Positions 1 to 5,792 of a stretch of 7,786 nucleotides of DNA are shown here, piece by piece. The notes beneath the pieces were generated by a model. It was not told the origin of the DNA. It was given only the letters and a program-made list of their open reading frames with translations, and searched no databases. A program made the translations under genes and the position numbers. Location of the stretch: positions 1-7,786 of the forward strand of contig CAAFXN010000173.1 of the NCBI GenBank assembly GCA_900766775.1, read 5' to 3'. This stretch comes from Bacteroidales bacterium. Lineage in GTDB: Bacteria > Bacteroidota > Bacteroidia > Bacteroidales > Paludibacteraceae. Positions within the stretch are counted from its first letter, which is position 1. Each line of letters begins with the position of its first letter.

Positions 1-956
1 GCTGCGTAAATCTTCACTTCCGGCAGCCTGCTTAGTTGCTCCTCACAGTAGCGCGTCAGGCGCATCTCATGCTCCATAATGCCTTGAATACCTTTGGCTT
101 GCATATACTGCAACGCCACCGCGAAAGCATACGAACCGATGAAATTGGGGGTGCCAGCCTCGAACTTGTAGGGCAGCACGTTGTAGGTAGTGCCATCGAA
201 GCGCACATGCTCTATCATCTCGCCGCCGCCCTCGGCAGGGGGCAGTTGGTTGAGCCACTCTTCCTTGCCGTAGAGCACGCCGAGCCCCGTAGGACCGTAC
301 ATCTTGTGGGCGGAGCAAGCGAAGAAATCGCAGTCGAGCGCTTGCAGGTCCACAGGCATGTGGGGAGCCGACTGTGCGCCGTCGATACACACGGGCACAC
401 CGTGCGCGTGGGCAATGCGGATAATCTCCTCCACGGGGTTGATAATCCCCAGCACGTTGCTCACCTGCGCCACGGAGATGAGGCGGGTGCGCGGGGTAAT
501 CATCTGCTCCAAACCGCTGATATCCAATACCTCACCCTTCATGGGGAGCACTCGGAGGGCCGTTTTCTTCCGCCCGCAGAGCATCTGCCACGGCACGATG
601 TTGGAGTGGTGCTCCAGTGTGCTGACGATGATTTCATCTCCCTCACCCACAAACGCCTCGCCAAAGGAGAAAGCGAGCATGTTGAGGGCGTCAGTAGTGC
701 CTTTGGTGAAGATGATTTCTTTGGCAGACCGCGCGTGCAGGAAGTCCGCTACGGCTTGGCGCGCCCGCTCGTGGTGCTCCGTCGCTACTTGGCTCAGGTG
801 GTGTACACCGCGGTGGATGTTCGCATTCCAATGGGTGTACGCCTCCACGATGGCGTCCAGCACCACCTGCGGCTTCTGGCTCGTCGCCGCGTTATCCAGA
901 TATACCAAGCGCTTGCCGTACACCTGCTCGTTCAATATGGGAAAATCGGGGTTCAA
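1..956 (-). CDS. sufS: SufS-type cysteine desulfurase, 3' part beyond the window
   Basis: A PLP-dependent class V aminotransferase-fold enzyme that takes sulfur from cysteine, releasing alanine and passing persulfide to Fe-S cluster assembly. The frame is open from 956 to the window edge (318 codons); the family is about 400 aa, so roughly the last 85-90 residues, with the catalytic Cys loop, are missing. Visible signatures: YLDNAATSQKP near residue 20, NIHRGVHHLSQVAT, STLEHHSNIVPWQ, CIDGAQSAPH (PLP-binding Asp) and SAHKMYGPTG with the PLP lysine at about residue 218. EHHSNIVPWQ and HKMYGPTG point to the SufS/CsdA (group II) branch rather than IscS. No ATG is available: an in-frame TAA lies at 969-971, leaving TTG at 956 (giving LNPDFPIL, which aligns with the usual N-terminus) or CTG at 965. 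No suf partners are in view; they could lie left of position 1. Confidence 0.93.
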   Translation of the reverse strand, partial: MNPDFPILNEQVYGKRLVYLDNAATSQKPQVVLDAIVEAYTHWNANIHRGVHHLSQVATEHHERARQAVADFLHARSAKEIIFTKGTTDALNMLAFSFGEAFVGEGDEIIVSTLEHHSNIVPWQMLCGRKKTALRVLPMKGEVLDISGLEQMITPRTRLISVAQVSNVLGIINPVEEIIRIAHAHGVPVCIDGAQSAPHMPVDLQALDCDFFACSAHKMYGPTGLGVLYGKEEWLNQLPPAEGGGEMIEHVRFDGTTYNVLPYKFEAGTPNFIGSYAFAVALQYMQAKGIQGIMEHEMRLTRYCEEQLSRLPEVKIYA

Positions 957-979
957 AGTGGTCAGTGGTTAGTGGTAGT
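957..979. repeat. CACTAAC-type micro-repeat abutting the sufS start
   Basis: On the minus strand this reads as degenerate tandem ACCACTAACC / ACCACTGACC units and runs directly into the TTG start of sufS. The same style of unit (TCACTAAC TAATCACTAAC) recurs at 7768-7786. No function is assigned. It takes the place where a ribosome-binding region would be expected, so it belongs to the sufS leader. Confidence 0.55.
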
Positions 980-1002
980 TTTCTGAGTGCGCAAACTTTT
1001 CT

Positions 1003-1050
1003 GATTATTCAGAGTACTCCGATAACTCAGAGGATTTCGATAATTCAGAG
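1003..1050. repeat. Three 12-bp direct repeats at an exact 18-bp period
   Basis: GATTATTCAGAG (1003-1014), GATAACTCAGAG (1021-1032) and GATAATTCAGAG (1039-1050) start exactly 18 bp apart, with variable 6-bp fillers (TACTCC, GATTTC, CATGCA). They lie 47-94 bp upstream of the sufS start, between gldB and sufS. They could be a stacked protein-binding site or a neutral tandem duplication. The sequence does not decide between these. Confidence 0.6.
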
Positions 1051-1067
1051 CATGCACCCTCATAATT

Positions 1068-1084
1068 CTTAATTCGTAATTAAG
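1068..1084 (-). terminator. Small hairpin just after gldB stop
   Basis: CTTAATT-CGT-AATTAAG is a perfect 7-bp stem with a 3-nt loop, one base past the gldB-like stop codon (1086-1088). The stem is almost all A:T and no clear U-run follows, so it would be at best a weak terminator. It belongs to the same TTAATTC micro-repeat family seen at 4243-4316. Confidence 0.3.
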
Positions 1085-1085
1085 T

Positions 1086-2171
1086 TTAGGGCTTGTATTG
1101 ACTTTCTTCCAGAATCTTTTGGGCGTCGCCTTCTGCCATCAGTTCTTGCAGGCTCACTTCGGGGTGGTTCTCCATATATCTTTCTGCAATGCGCCACCCC
1201 ATCCAAATGCCTAATCTGCCGGGGGACTCTTGCGATATTTCTGAGGTGAAGGGAGCGGAGTTCAGGTAAGAACTCATCACCATCGGCTCTGTCTTGAATA
1301 GGTCGCGCTTGTCCATCATTAGGTGCCAGATGGCGCGCTCGTGTTGCTCGCACCATGCCCACTGCTCTCGGGTGTAGCCCATCACCTCGTAGTTCGGCAA
1401 CTCAGGGAACAAGACAGACAGGAGGTAGAGCACCTTGCCGCGGTAGAGCATCTGCTCCAAGAGACGGCTTTTCTTGCTCGTGAAAGGCAGTTGCCGAAAG
1501 AGGTACGCGCTCACCACATCGGCGGGGATACATTCTTTGCGCATGGTTTGTTTCTGGTAGTCGTACACCACGCGGTTGTAGTACTCGTAGTCGCTGCCGA
1601 GGTACATATCCGCCCCCACGGCGATGTCTTCCCCCGCGAAGTAGATGGACGCGTTGAAGCCGGAGATGAAGAGATAGATGGTTGGCAGCGGCATGTCGGG
1701 GTAGAGGTAATGCAGCCGTGTGAAAGCACCGTCCAGACTCTGTTGAATATCTTGAATATCAGCGAATAACTCCTGCTCGCGGGCGTTGGTCTGTCGGAAG
1801 CCGTATAGTGTGTCGTTGAGGAACTGCGGCAACGCCTCTTGCAGGTAGGTGGTGTCGCTTGCAGCAATTCCCAAGATATCCTCTGTGAACAGCGGCATGA
1901 AGGCAGGGTAGTCGGCAAACAGTCGCCGAATACCCTCTGCGGTCTGCCCGTCTGCCAATAGCGCACTGTCGAACCGCACCACTTCCACATGCTGCGCCGT
2001 CATCTCTTTCGCTGCAGGGAAATACGCCCTTCCCCTTTGGCAGCCCTCCAAGACAAGGCAAAGGAGCAGACCCACCCCGACCCTCCCTACGAGAGCACCC
2101 CAAAAATCGGAGATTTTTCGGGGACCCCGCAAGAGAGGGAGGAAGCGCGAAGGATATGCGTATCGTTTCAT
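1086..2171 (-). CDS. GldB-like lipoprotein (gliding motility-associated family)
   Basis: A 361-aa predicted lipoprotein. The h-region GVGLLLCLVL is followed by LEGC, a slightly atypical lipobox (Glu at -2) with the lipidated Cys at residue 44. The mature part carries GldB-family landmarks: VVRFDSALL near residue 65, YLFISGFNASIYFAGEDIAVG mid-protein, and SPGRLGIWMGWRIAERYM near the C-terminus. The family is Bacteroidetes-specific and occurs in non-gliding species; its biochemical role is unknown, and the protein is presumably attached to an envelope membrane. The start at 2171 is the only reasonable ATG. It gives an unusually long, Arg-rich n-region of about 30 residues because codons 1-34 lie inside a palindromic repeat (2069-2231). 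Downstream of obg by 63 bp, upstream of sufS. I am sure of the gene and fairly sure of the family. The exact N-terminus is less certain. Confidence 0.85.
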   Translation of the reverse strand: MKRYAYPSRFLPLLRGPRKISDFWGALVGRVGVGLLLCLVLEGCQRGRAYFPAAKEMTAQHVEVVRFDSALLADGQTAEGIRRLFADYPAFMPLFTEDILGIAASDTTYLQEALPQFLNDTLYGFRQTNAREQELFADIQDIQQSLDGAFTRLHYLYPDMPLPTIYLFISGFNASIYFAGEDIAVGADMYLGSDYEYYNRVVYDYQKQTMRKECIPADVVSAYLFRQLPFTSKKSRLLEQMLYRGKVLYLLSVLFPELPNYEVMGYTREQWAWCEQHERAIWHLMMDKRDLFKTEPMVMSSYLNSAPFTSEISQESPGRLGIWMGWRIAERYMENHPEVSLQELMAEGDAQKILEESQYKP

Positions 2172-2231
2172 AAATTTAAGGAGATTCTTCTAAATCAACT
2201 CCCTCCCTTAAAGGGAGGGACGGGGTGGGTC
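2069..2231. repeat. 163-bp palindromic repeat element between obg and gldB
   Basis: The outer arms GACCCACCCCGACCCTCCCT (2069-2088) and its near-complement (2212-2231) match at 19 of 20 positions. Inside are two further hairpins. One is the AAAAATC/GATTTTT stem (2102-2108 with 2112-2118), enclosed by CCTCCCT (2082-2088) and AGGGAGG (2136-2142). The other is TCCCTCCCT-TAA-AGGGAGGGA (2200-2220). The right edge is 3 bp past the obg stop codon, and the left edge falls on the first base of gldB codon 35. It has no transposase and no visible target-site duplication. Its size and architecture suggest a MITE- or REP-like non-autonomous element. The GC-rich arms contrast with the AT-rich spacers elsewhere in the window. 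Confidence 0.75.
2200..2220 (-). terminator. Strong 9-bp GC-rich hairpin downstream of obg
   Basis: TCCCTCCCT-TAA-AGGGAGGGA forms a perfect 9-bp stem starting 14 bp after the obg stop. On the minus strand the following bases (GTTGATTTAG) are not a U-run. It could therefore be a stability or attenuation hairpin within an obg-gldB transcript rather than a clean terminator. It is the inner part of the 2069-2231 element. Confidence 0.4.
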
Positions 2232-2234
2232 CTG

Positions 2235-3428
2235 TTATTCATCCCATCCGATACCTTTATATTTGTTCAAATCCCATTCTTCCTCCACCTCATTCAGGTA
2301 AATCGTTTGCGGTTCATCGTCGTCCTCTGCCGCCACGTCGCTCTCCGCCTCTTCGCGCACAGTGATGTCGATAGGTGCATGCGAAATCTCTATCACCTGG
2401 TTCTGCTCTTTGTTCAGTTCCGTCCAGAGCATGTCCTTCAACTCGCTGATTCCCAGTCCGCTGACGGCGGATATGCACACCACGGGAATCCCAAGTTCTT
2501 TGGAAAGTTGAGAAATCATGGAGGTGCGGTCTCCAGGGCGCACCATAGAGTCGGGCACATCCTCCAGCAGGTCGCATTTGCTGATGGCGAGGATGCGGGC
2601 TTTGGTGAGCAGTTCGGGGTTGTATTTCTCCAGTTCGCGGAGCAGGATTCGGTACTCTGCGGCGATATCTTCCGCCGTGGCGGGCACCATGAAGAGCAGC
2701 ACGGCATTGCGCTCTATATGCCTCAGGAAGCGCAGTCCGAGCCCCTTGCCTTCTGCCGCGCCCTCAATGATCCCGGGGATGTCTGCCATGCAGAACGACT
2801 GCCCGTCGCGATAGGATACGATGCCGAGTTGCGGAGTGAGGGTGGTGAAGGGGTAGTCGGCTATCTCCGGCTTGGCAGCGGAGACCACACTCAGCAGGGT
2901 GGACTTGCCCGCATTGGGGAAGCCTACGAGTCCCACATCCGCCAGCACTTTCAGTTGCAGAATCACATTGCGCTCCTGTGCAGGCTCGCCGGGTTGCGCA
3001 TAGCGCGGCGCTTGGTTGGTGGCGGTGCGGAAATGCCAGTTACCCAAGCCTCCTCGCCCGCCTTTGAGCAGCACCACGCGCTCGTTGTGCTCGCGCACCT
3101 CGCAGATATACTCCCCCGTATCGCCGTCATAGACCACCGTGCCGCAGGGCACTTCGATGAGGCGGTCTTCGCCGTCTTTGCCGAAGGAGCGACTGTCCCC
3201 CCCCTTGCCGCCGTCGGTCGCCATGATATGCTTTTGGTACTTCAGGTGGAGCAGTGTCCATAGGTTGCGATTGCCGCGGAGGATGATGCTACCACCCTTG
3301 CCGCCGTCGCCGCCGTCAGGACCGCCCTTGGGCAGGTATTTGGCGCGGTGGAAGTGCATACTGCCTGCACCGCCCTTTCCCGAACGGCAGTAAATCTTTA
3401 CGTAGTCTATGAAGTTAGAAGAAGGCAT
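2235..3428 (-). CDS. obg: GTPase Obg (ObgE/CgtA)
   Basis: A 397-aa ribosome-associated GTPase that acts in 50S subunit maturation and stress signalling. The glycine-rich Obg domain fills residues 1-160 ([13 protein letters not shown] at 34-46). The G domain follows: G1 GFPNAGKS at 169-176, switch I with DYPFTTLTP at 191-199, G3 DIPG at 216-219 followed by [10 protein letters not shown]4 SKCD at 283-286 and G5 SAVSG from 320. G4 has Ser in place of the usual Asn of NKxD, which I believe is common in Bacteroidetes Obg proteins. The C-terminal 45 residues are acidic and end in KGIGWDE. The start at ATG 3428 matches the conserved FIDYVKIY N-terminus. There is no Shine-Dalgarno site; the leader is ATCCAAAACATG, directly after a repeat-filled spacer. 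Downstream of adk, a common Bacteroidetes neighbour. Confidence 0.97.
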   Translation of the reverse strand: MPSSNFIDYVKIYCRSGKGGAGSMHFHRAKYLPKGGPDGGDGGKGGSIILRGNRNLWTLLHLKYQKHIMATDGGKGGDSRSFGKDGEDRLIEVPCGTVVYDGDTGEYICEVREHNERVVLLKGGRGGLGNWHFRTATNQAPRYAQPGEPAQERNVILQLKVLADVGLVGFPNAGKSTLLSVVSAAKPEIADYPFTTLTPQLGIVSYRDGQSFCMADIPGIIEGAAEGKGLGLRFLRHIERNAVLLFMVPATAEDIAAEYRILLRELEKYNPELLTKARILAISKCDLLEDVPDSMVRPGDRTSMISQLSKELGIPVVCISAVSGLGISELKDMLWTELNKEQNQVIEISHAPIDITVREEAESDVAAEDDDEPQTIYLNEVEEEWDLNKYKGIGWDE

Positions 3429-3433
3429 GTTTT

Positions 3434-3655
3434 GGATGAAGGATTAAGGATTAAAGACGAAATAGATTCCTTGGATAAAGGATTAAGAACACAGGATTTT
3501 CCTTTAGATTAAGGATTAAGGACACAGGATTAAAGACTAAATAGTAATGACTCTAAAGCTCATAGGCGAAAGTAATCAGTCTTTTATCTTTCATCCTTAA
3601 TCCTTCATCCTAACGAAGGTAATAAGTCTTTTATCCTTTATCCTTTGTCTTTAAT
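3434..3655. repeat. Cluster of GGATTAAGG / CCTTAATCC micro-repeats filling the adk-obg spacer
   Basis: The adk-obg spacer is almost wholly made of GGAT(T/A/G)AA units. The left half (3434-3537) carries them in one orientation and the right half (3579-3655) in the other, so the block is one large inverted repeat. A perfect 18-bp pair links 3434-3451 with 3593-3610. The central 68 bp (3527-3594) is 57/68 identical to 5705-5772 in the opposite orientation. A further partial copy of the GGATAAAAGAC end lies at 3614-3636. The block could fold into a long hairpin in the adk-obg transcript. Its function is unknown. Confidence 0.8.
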
Positions 3656-4219
3656 CAACTCAATGATATGGCATATCTGCGCGAAGACATCCTCCATGGT
3701 GTTGTTGCCGTTGATGGCGAAGTAGTTGTCTTGGTGGAGGTAGTAGGTCGCTACGGGTTGCGTCTGCCGGTGATAGACCTCAAGGCGTTTCTTGATGGTC
3801 TCTTCATTGTCGTCGGCGCGTCCGCTGGTCTTGCCGCGGTTGATAAGGCGTGTGATGACCTCTTGCTCATCCACAATCATATCCAGCATCACTGCCTCCA
3901 TCTTATATTTCTTCAGCAACTCCGTCAGCGCCTCTGCCTGCTCTACGGTGCGCGGGAAGCCATCGAAGATAACGCCCTTGCTGTCCGCGGGGAGCGAAGC
4001 GATGAAGTTCTCGATGAGGGCAATCATCTTCTCGTCGGGCACCAAGTTGCCTTTCGAGATAATCGCATCTATCTCCTGCCCGAGTGCCGAACCCGATTTT
4101 ATTTCTGCTCGCAGCACATCGCCCGTGGACAGATGTTGCAAGCCATATTTCTCTACAATGAAATCCGATTGTGTCCCTTTTCCACTACCCGGGGCACCAC
4201 AAAGAATAATGTTCAACAT
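3638..4219 (-). CDS. adk: Adenylate kinase
   Basis: A 193-aa cytoplasmic enzyme catalysing ATP + AMP = 2 ADP. Motifs in order: P-loop GAPGSGKGT at 8-16, the AMP-binding segment STGDVLR at 31-37, FDGFPRT at 85-91, and a short lid at about 128-138 (RGKTSGRADDN) with no zinc-binding cysteines, i.e. the short-lid form. ETIKKRLEVYHRQTQPV then leads into the C-terminal helix. The length is normal for short-type Adk. ATG 4219 gives the standard MLNIILCGAPG start; TATTAAGG about 11 nt upstream may help initiation. It follows HU by 105 bp on the same strand and precedes obg, so an HU-adk-obg transcript is possible, though long inverted repeats lie in both gaps. Confidence 0.97.
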   Translation of the reverse strand: MLNIILCGAPGSGKGTQSDFIVEKYGLQHLSTGDVLRAEIKSGSALGQEIDAIISKGNLVPDEKMIALIENFIASLPADSKGVIFDGFPRTVEQAEALTELLKKYKMEAVMLDMIVDEQEVITRLINRGKTSGRADDNEETIKKRLEVYHRQTQPVATYYLHQDNYFAINGNNTMEDVFAQICHIIELIKDKG

Positions 4220-4242
4220 AAATCTTATACCTTAATAAACAC

Positions 4243-4316
4243 GAATTAAGAATTAAGAACTACGAATTTCGAGTGCTTGGGCTCTTAATTCTTAATTCTT
4301 AATTCTTAATTAAGAA
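4243..4316. repeat. TTAATTC inverted repeat in the HU-adk spacer
   Basis: GAATTAAGAATTAAGAA (4243-4259) is perfectly complementary to 4289-4305, giving a 17-bp A/T-rich stem with a 29-nt loop. The right arm is part of a tandem array of CTTAATT 7-mers (4284-4311). The array ends in the 14-bp perfect palindrome TTCTTAATTAAGAA (4303-4316), 8 bp after the HU stop codon. It may act as an HU 3' hairpin or as part of the adk leader. It lacks the GC core of a standard intrinsic terminator. Confidence 0.7.
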
Positions 4317-4324
4317 AGAGGTTC

Positions 4325-4588
4325 TTAGAGTGCCAATTTAGCACCTGCTTTGAACTTAACAGCCTTCTTTGCGGGGATGACGATAGCCTGCCCTGTTGCA
4401 GGGTTCACACCGTTGCGTGCAGCCTTCTCCACTACAGAGAGGGTAGCATAACCTACCAGTTGTACGGTCTCGCCGTTCTTCAATGCCTCAACAGCAGCGT
4501 CAAGAGCAGCGTCAATCACTTTTGCAGCCTCCACTTTGGAAACCTCTGCCTTTGCTGCCACAGCAGCAACAAGTTCAGCCTTGTTCAT
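4325..4588 (-). CDS. HU-family DNA-binding protein
   Basis: An 87-aa nucleoid-associated protein of the HU/IHF fold that binds and bends DNA as a dimer. The helical N-terminal half MNKAELVAAVAAKAEVSK matches HU. VGYATLSV (45-52) takes the place of the VGFGTF turn, and the beta-arm RNGVNPATGQAI holds the DNA-intercalating Pro at position 63, as in E. coli HU. The tail KAVKFKAGAKLAL is also typical. The length is normal. The protein is rich in Ala, Lys and Val, and the codon choice looks restrained, consistent with high expression. It has its own promoter (box 4670-4677), with a leader of about 75 nt lacking a Shine-Dalgarno site. The DNA just upstream carries phased A-tracts and is expected to be curved, which could be a target for autoregulation (inference). 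HU and IHF-like subunits cannot be separated here. Confidence 0.95.
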   Translation of the reverse strand: MNKAELVAAVAAKAEVSKVEAAKVIDAALDAAVEALKNGETVQLVGYATLSVVEKAARNGVNPATGQAIVIPAKKAVKFKAGAKLAL

Positions 4589-4669
4589 AAATGTTACGAT
4601 TTTGGGTTAAAATAAAGATTGTTTACTTGTTTTATGATTTCTAACGCTATCGGGCTAAAAATCACGGTA

Positions 4670-4700
4670 CAAAGATACGACAAAATAATGGAACTACCAA
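4670..4700 (-). promoter_or_regulatory. Bacteroidetes-type promoter for the HU gene
   Basis: On the minus strand the -7 box TATCTTTG (4677-4670) fits the Bacteroidetes consensus TAnnTTTG exactly. A TTG (4700-4698) lies 20 bp upstream, as expected for the -33 element. Transcription would start near 4662, giving a leader of about 75 nt. The thioesterase gene has the same box and the same spacing. Confidence 0.75.
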
Positions 4701-4790
4701 GCCTTTGGCATAAAAAATGTGTTTTTTCGGCAAAAAAAGCCATTTTTTCTATAAAAAGCACGGTTTTTGTATGGCTAATTCAGAAAAAAA
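4682..4790. promoter_or_regulatory. Helically phased A/T tracts (predicted curved DNA)
   Basis: Tracts of five to seven A or T begin at 4712, 4722, 4732, 4743, 4753 and 4764. Their centres are spaced about 10, 10.5, 10.5, 9.5 and 11 bp apart, i.e. in phase with the helix. A seven-A tract at 4784-4790 is two turns further on, and AAAA at 4682-4685 is three turns before. Phased A-tracts are an established cause of intrinsic DNA curvature. The block lies between the divergent HU and rhomboid promoters and could act as an UP-like or HU-binding element (inference). Confidence 0.65.
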
Positions 4791-4801
4791 CAGTACCTTT
4801 G
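4766..4801 (+). promoter_or_regulatory. Probable promoter for the rhomboid gene
   Basis: TACCTTTG (4794-4801) matches the Bacteroidetes -7 consensus TAnnTTTG. The nearest TTTG upstream (4766-4769) is 24 bp away, wider than the usual 19-21, so the -33 half is weak. The resulting leader of about 120 nt would carry the repeat at 4827-4859 and the hairpin at 4865-4881. Confidence 0.45.
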
Positions 4802-4826
4802 CAGAGGATAAGAGACCGCTGCGCTG

Positions 4827-4859
4827 AAAGATAAAGGATAAAAGACTTAATTACCGAAG
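4827..4859 (+). repeat. Partial copy of the GGATAAAAGAC dispersed repeat
   Basis: AAAGATAAAGGATAAAAGAC (4827-4846), followed by TTAATTACCGAAG, closely matches the minus-strand copy at 3636-3614, which continues as TTATTACCTTCG. It is also similar to the left half of the full copies at 3527-3594 and 5705-5772. Only the left part of the repeat is recognisable here. It sits in the rhomboid leader. Confidence 0.6.
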
Positions 4860-4864
4860 TCCCT

Positions 4865-4881
4865 GAAAACGCTGTGTTTTC
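4865..4881 (+). other. Small hairpin in the rhomboid leader
   Basis: GAAAAC-GCTGT-GTTTTC is a perfect 6-bp stem with a 5-nt loop, about 50 nt upstream of the rhomboid start. The region 4895-4916 after it is a TTAATTATTAATTG-type micro-repeat. I see no known riboswitch or leader-peptide signature. Confidence 0.35.
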
Positions 4882-4929
4882 GGAGCAGTGGCATGTTAAT
4901 TATTAATTGTTAATTGTAAACCATTTTAC

Positions 4930-5697
4930 ATGCGTAATCTCCCTGTTGTTACCCGCTCTATTCTTTGGGCAAATATCATCGTCTTCTTGTTGGATATGGT
5001 GCTTCGCCGCGCCGGCATACAGTTGTCAGACGTTTGCGGACTGCACTATTTCACCGCGCAACAATTCCATATTTGGCAGCCGCTAACCTATATGTTTTTG
5101 CACGCCGACCTCGGACATATCTTCTGCAATATGTTCGCCGTATTGATGTTCGCGCCGGTGTTGGAGCGCGAGTGGGGCTGGAAGCGTTTCCTGACCTACT
5201 ATCTCGTCTGCGGCGTAGGGGCAGGTTTGGTGCAGGAGGCTGTGTGGGCGATGATGTTCCAACCGACGCTCAGCGTCATGTCTGCGGCGCAGGCAGCGTA
5301 CTATATCAATCCGTTGGTTACCATCGGCGCGTCGGGTGCGGTGTTTGGCATCCTATTTGCTTTTGGCTGGCTGTTTCCCAATGTGCCGTTGTTTATCATG
5401 TTTGTGCCTATTCCCATCCGCGCGCGCGTGTTTGTGATTATCTACGCGGCTATCGAACTCTTTGCCGGTTTGGGCAGTGTAGTGGGTGCAGGCGACCACG
5501 TGGCGCATTTCGCCCATCTCGGCGGTATGCTGTTCGGCTGGCTTCTGCTGCTTTGGTGGCGGCATGTGAGCGATAACGGCTCAAGCGACTGGGGTCGCCG
5601 TTGGCGTCAGTTCACCAACCGTTTCCGCAAACATCCTCGCCTCGACAGCAGTTCGGATAAAGACTATTCCGACTACCACTACCAGAAGAGAGTGTAA
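4930..5697 (+). CDS. Rhomboid family intramembrane serine protease
   Basis: A 255-aa polytopic protein that would cleave transmembrane substrates within the membrane. Landmarks: a hydrophobic first helix (about 10-25); the complete rhomboid motif HxxxxHxxxN as H58, H63 and N67 in LHADLGHIFCNM; the catalytic serine motif GASG with Ser136; and the catalytic His196 in HFAHLGGMLFG. Together these give a full Ser-His dyad, so it should be active. About six transmembrane helices are expected. The C-terminal 45 residues are charged, rich in Arg then Ser/Asp (RRWRQF ... DSSSDKDYSDYHYQKRV), and form a cytoplasmic or periplasmic tail. The substrate is unknown. It is transcribed alone on the plus strand, divergent from HU and convergent with the thioesterase. 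Start ATG 4930 is preceded by an AT-rich leader with no Shine-Dalgarno site. Confidence 0.93.
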   Translation: MRNLPVVTRSILWANIIVFLLDMVLRRAGIQLSDVCGLHYFTAQQFHIWQPLTYMFLHADLGHIFCNMFAVLMFAPVLEREWGWKRFLTYYLVCGVGAGLVQEAVWAMMFQPTLSVMSAAQAAYYINPLVTIGASGAVFGILFAFGWLFPNVPLFIMFVPIPIRARVFVIIYAAIELFAGLGSVVGAGDHVAHFAHLGGMLFGWLLLLWWRHVSDNGSSDWGRRWRQFTNRFRKHPRLDSSSDKDYSDYHYQKRV

Positions 5698-5792
5698 GGA
5701 AAAGATTAAGGATAAAAGACCGATTGCCTTCGTCTGTGAGTTTCAGAGTCAAAACTATTTAGTCTTTAATCCTTTATCCTGTGTCCTTTATC
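5698..5792. repeat. Full copy of the GGATAAAAGAC palindromic repeat in a convergent spacer
   Basis: The left arm (AAGATTAAGGATAAAAGAC, 5702-5720) pairs with the right arm (5762-5780) at 16 of 19 positions, around a loop of about 41 nt. Positions 5705-5772 match 3527-3594 (minus strand) at 57 of 68 positions. Sitting between two convergent genes, the hairpin could end transcription from both sides (inference). The right end runs into the thioesterase gene, whose TAA stop (5788-5790) lies within the repeat-like ATAAAGGAC sequence. Confidence 0.75.

Larger units (their letters stand above)
4589..4929. other. 341-bp divergent intergenic region between HU and rhomboid
   Basis: No gene is supported here. 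A short plus-strand frame at 4619-4834 encodes a Lys/Phe-rich peptide with no recognisable feature, and it overlaps the promoter and A-tracts. The region holds the HU promoter, a series of phased A/T tracts, the probable rhomboid promoter, a copy of the GGATAAAAGAC repeat, a small hairpin and a TTAATT micro-repeat before the rhomboid start. Confidence 0.7.

Noticed and set aside
36..986. A 316-aa plus-strand open frame
   Set aside because: It lies opposite the sufS frame, is rich in His/Arg/Leu as expected of antisense frames in GC-rich codons, and matches no family. The minus strand carries clear cysteine desulfurase motifs.
2262..2271. A TATATTTG promoter-like box on the plus strand
   Set aside because: It lies inside the obg coding region with no plus-strand gene downstream.
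2446..2580. Defective G4 motif (SKCD instead of NKxD) in Obg
   Set aside because: I believe Ser/Thr at this position is usual in Bacteroidetes Obg, and all other motifs are intact, so it is not evidence of loss of function.
1989..3263. A 424-aa plus-strand open frame
   Set aside because: It runs antisense across the gldB start, the palindromic element and most of obg. The obg frame has all G motifs, and the plus-strand product shows no recognisable domain.
3434..3655. Possible CRISPR array or tandem repeat locus
   Set aside because: The units are short (about 7 bp), degenerate and change orientation in the middle. There are no regular spacers and no cas genes.
4619..4834. A 71-aa plus-strand frame in the HU-rhomboid spacer
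   Set aside because: It covers the promoters and A-tracts, its composition follows the A/T tracts (Lys and Phe), and it has no motif.
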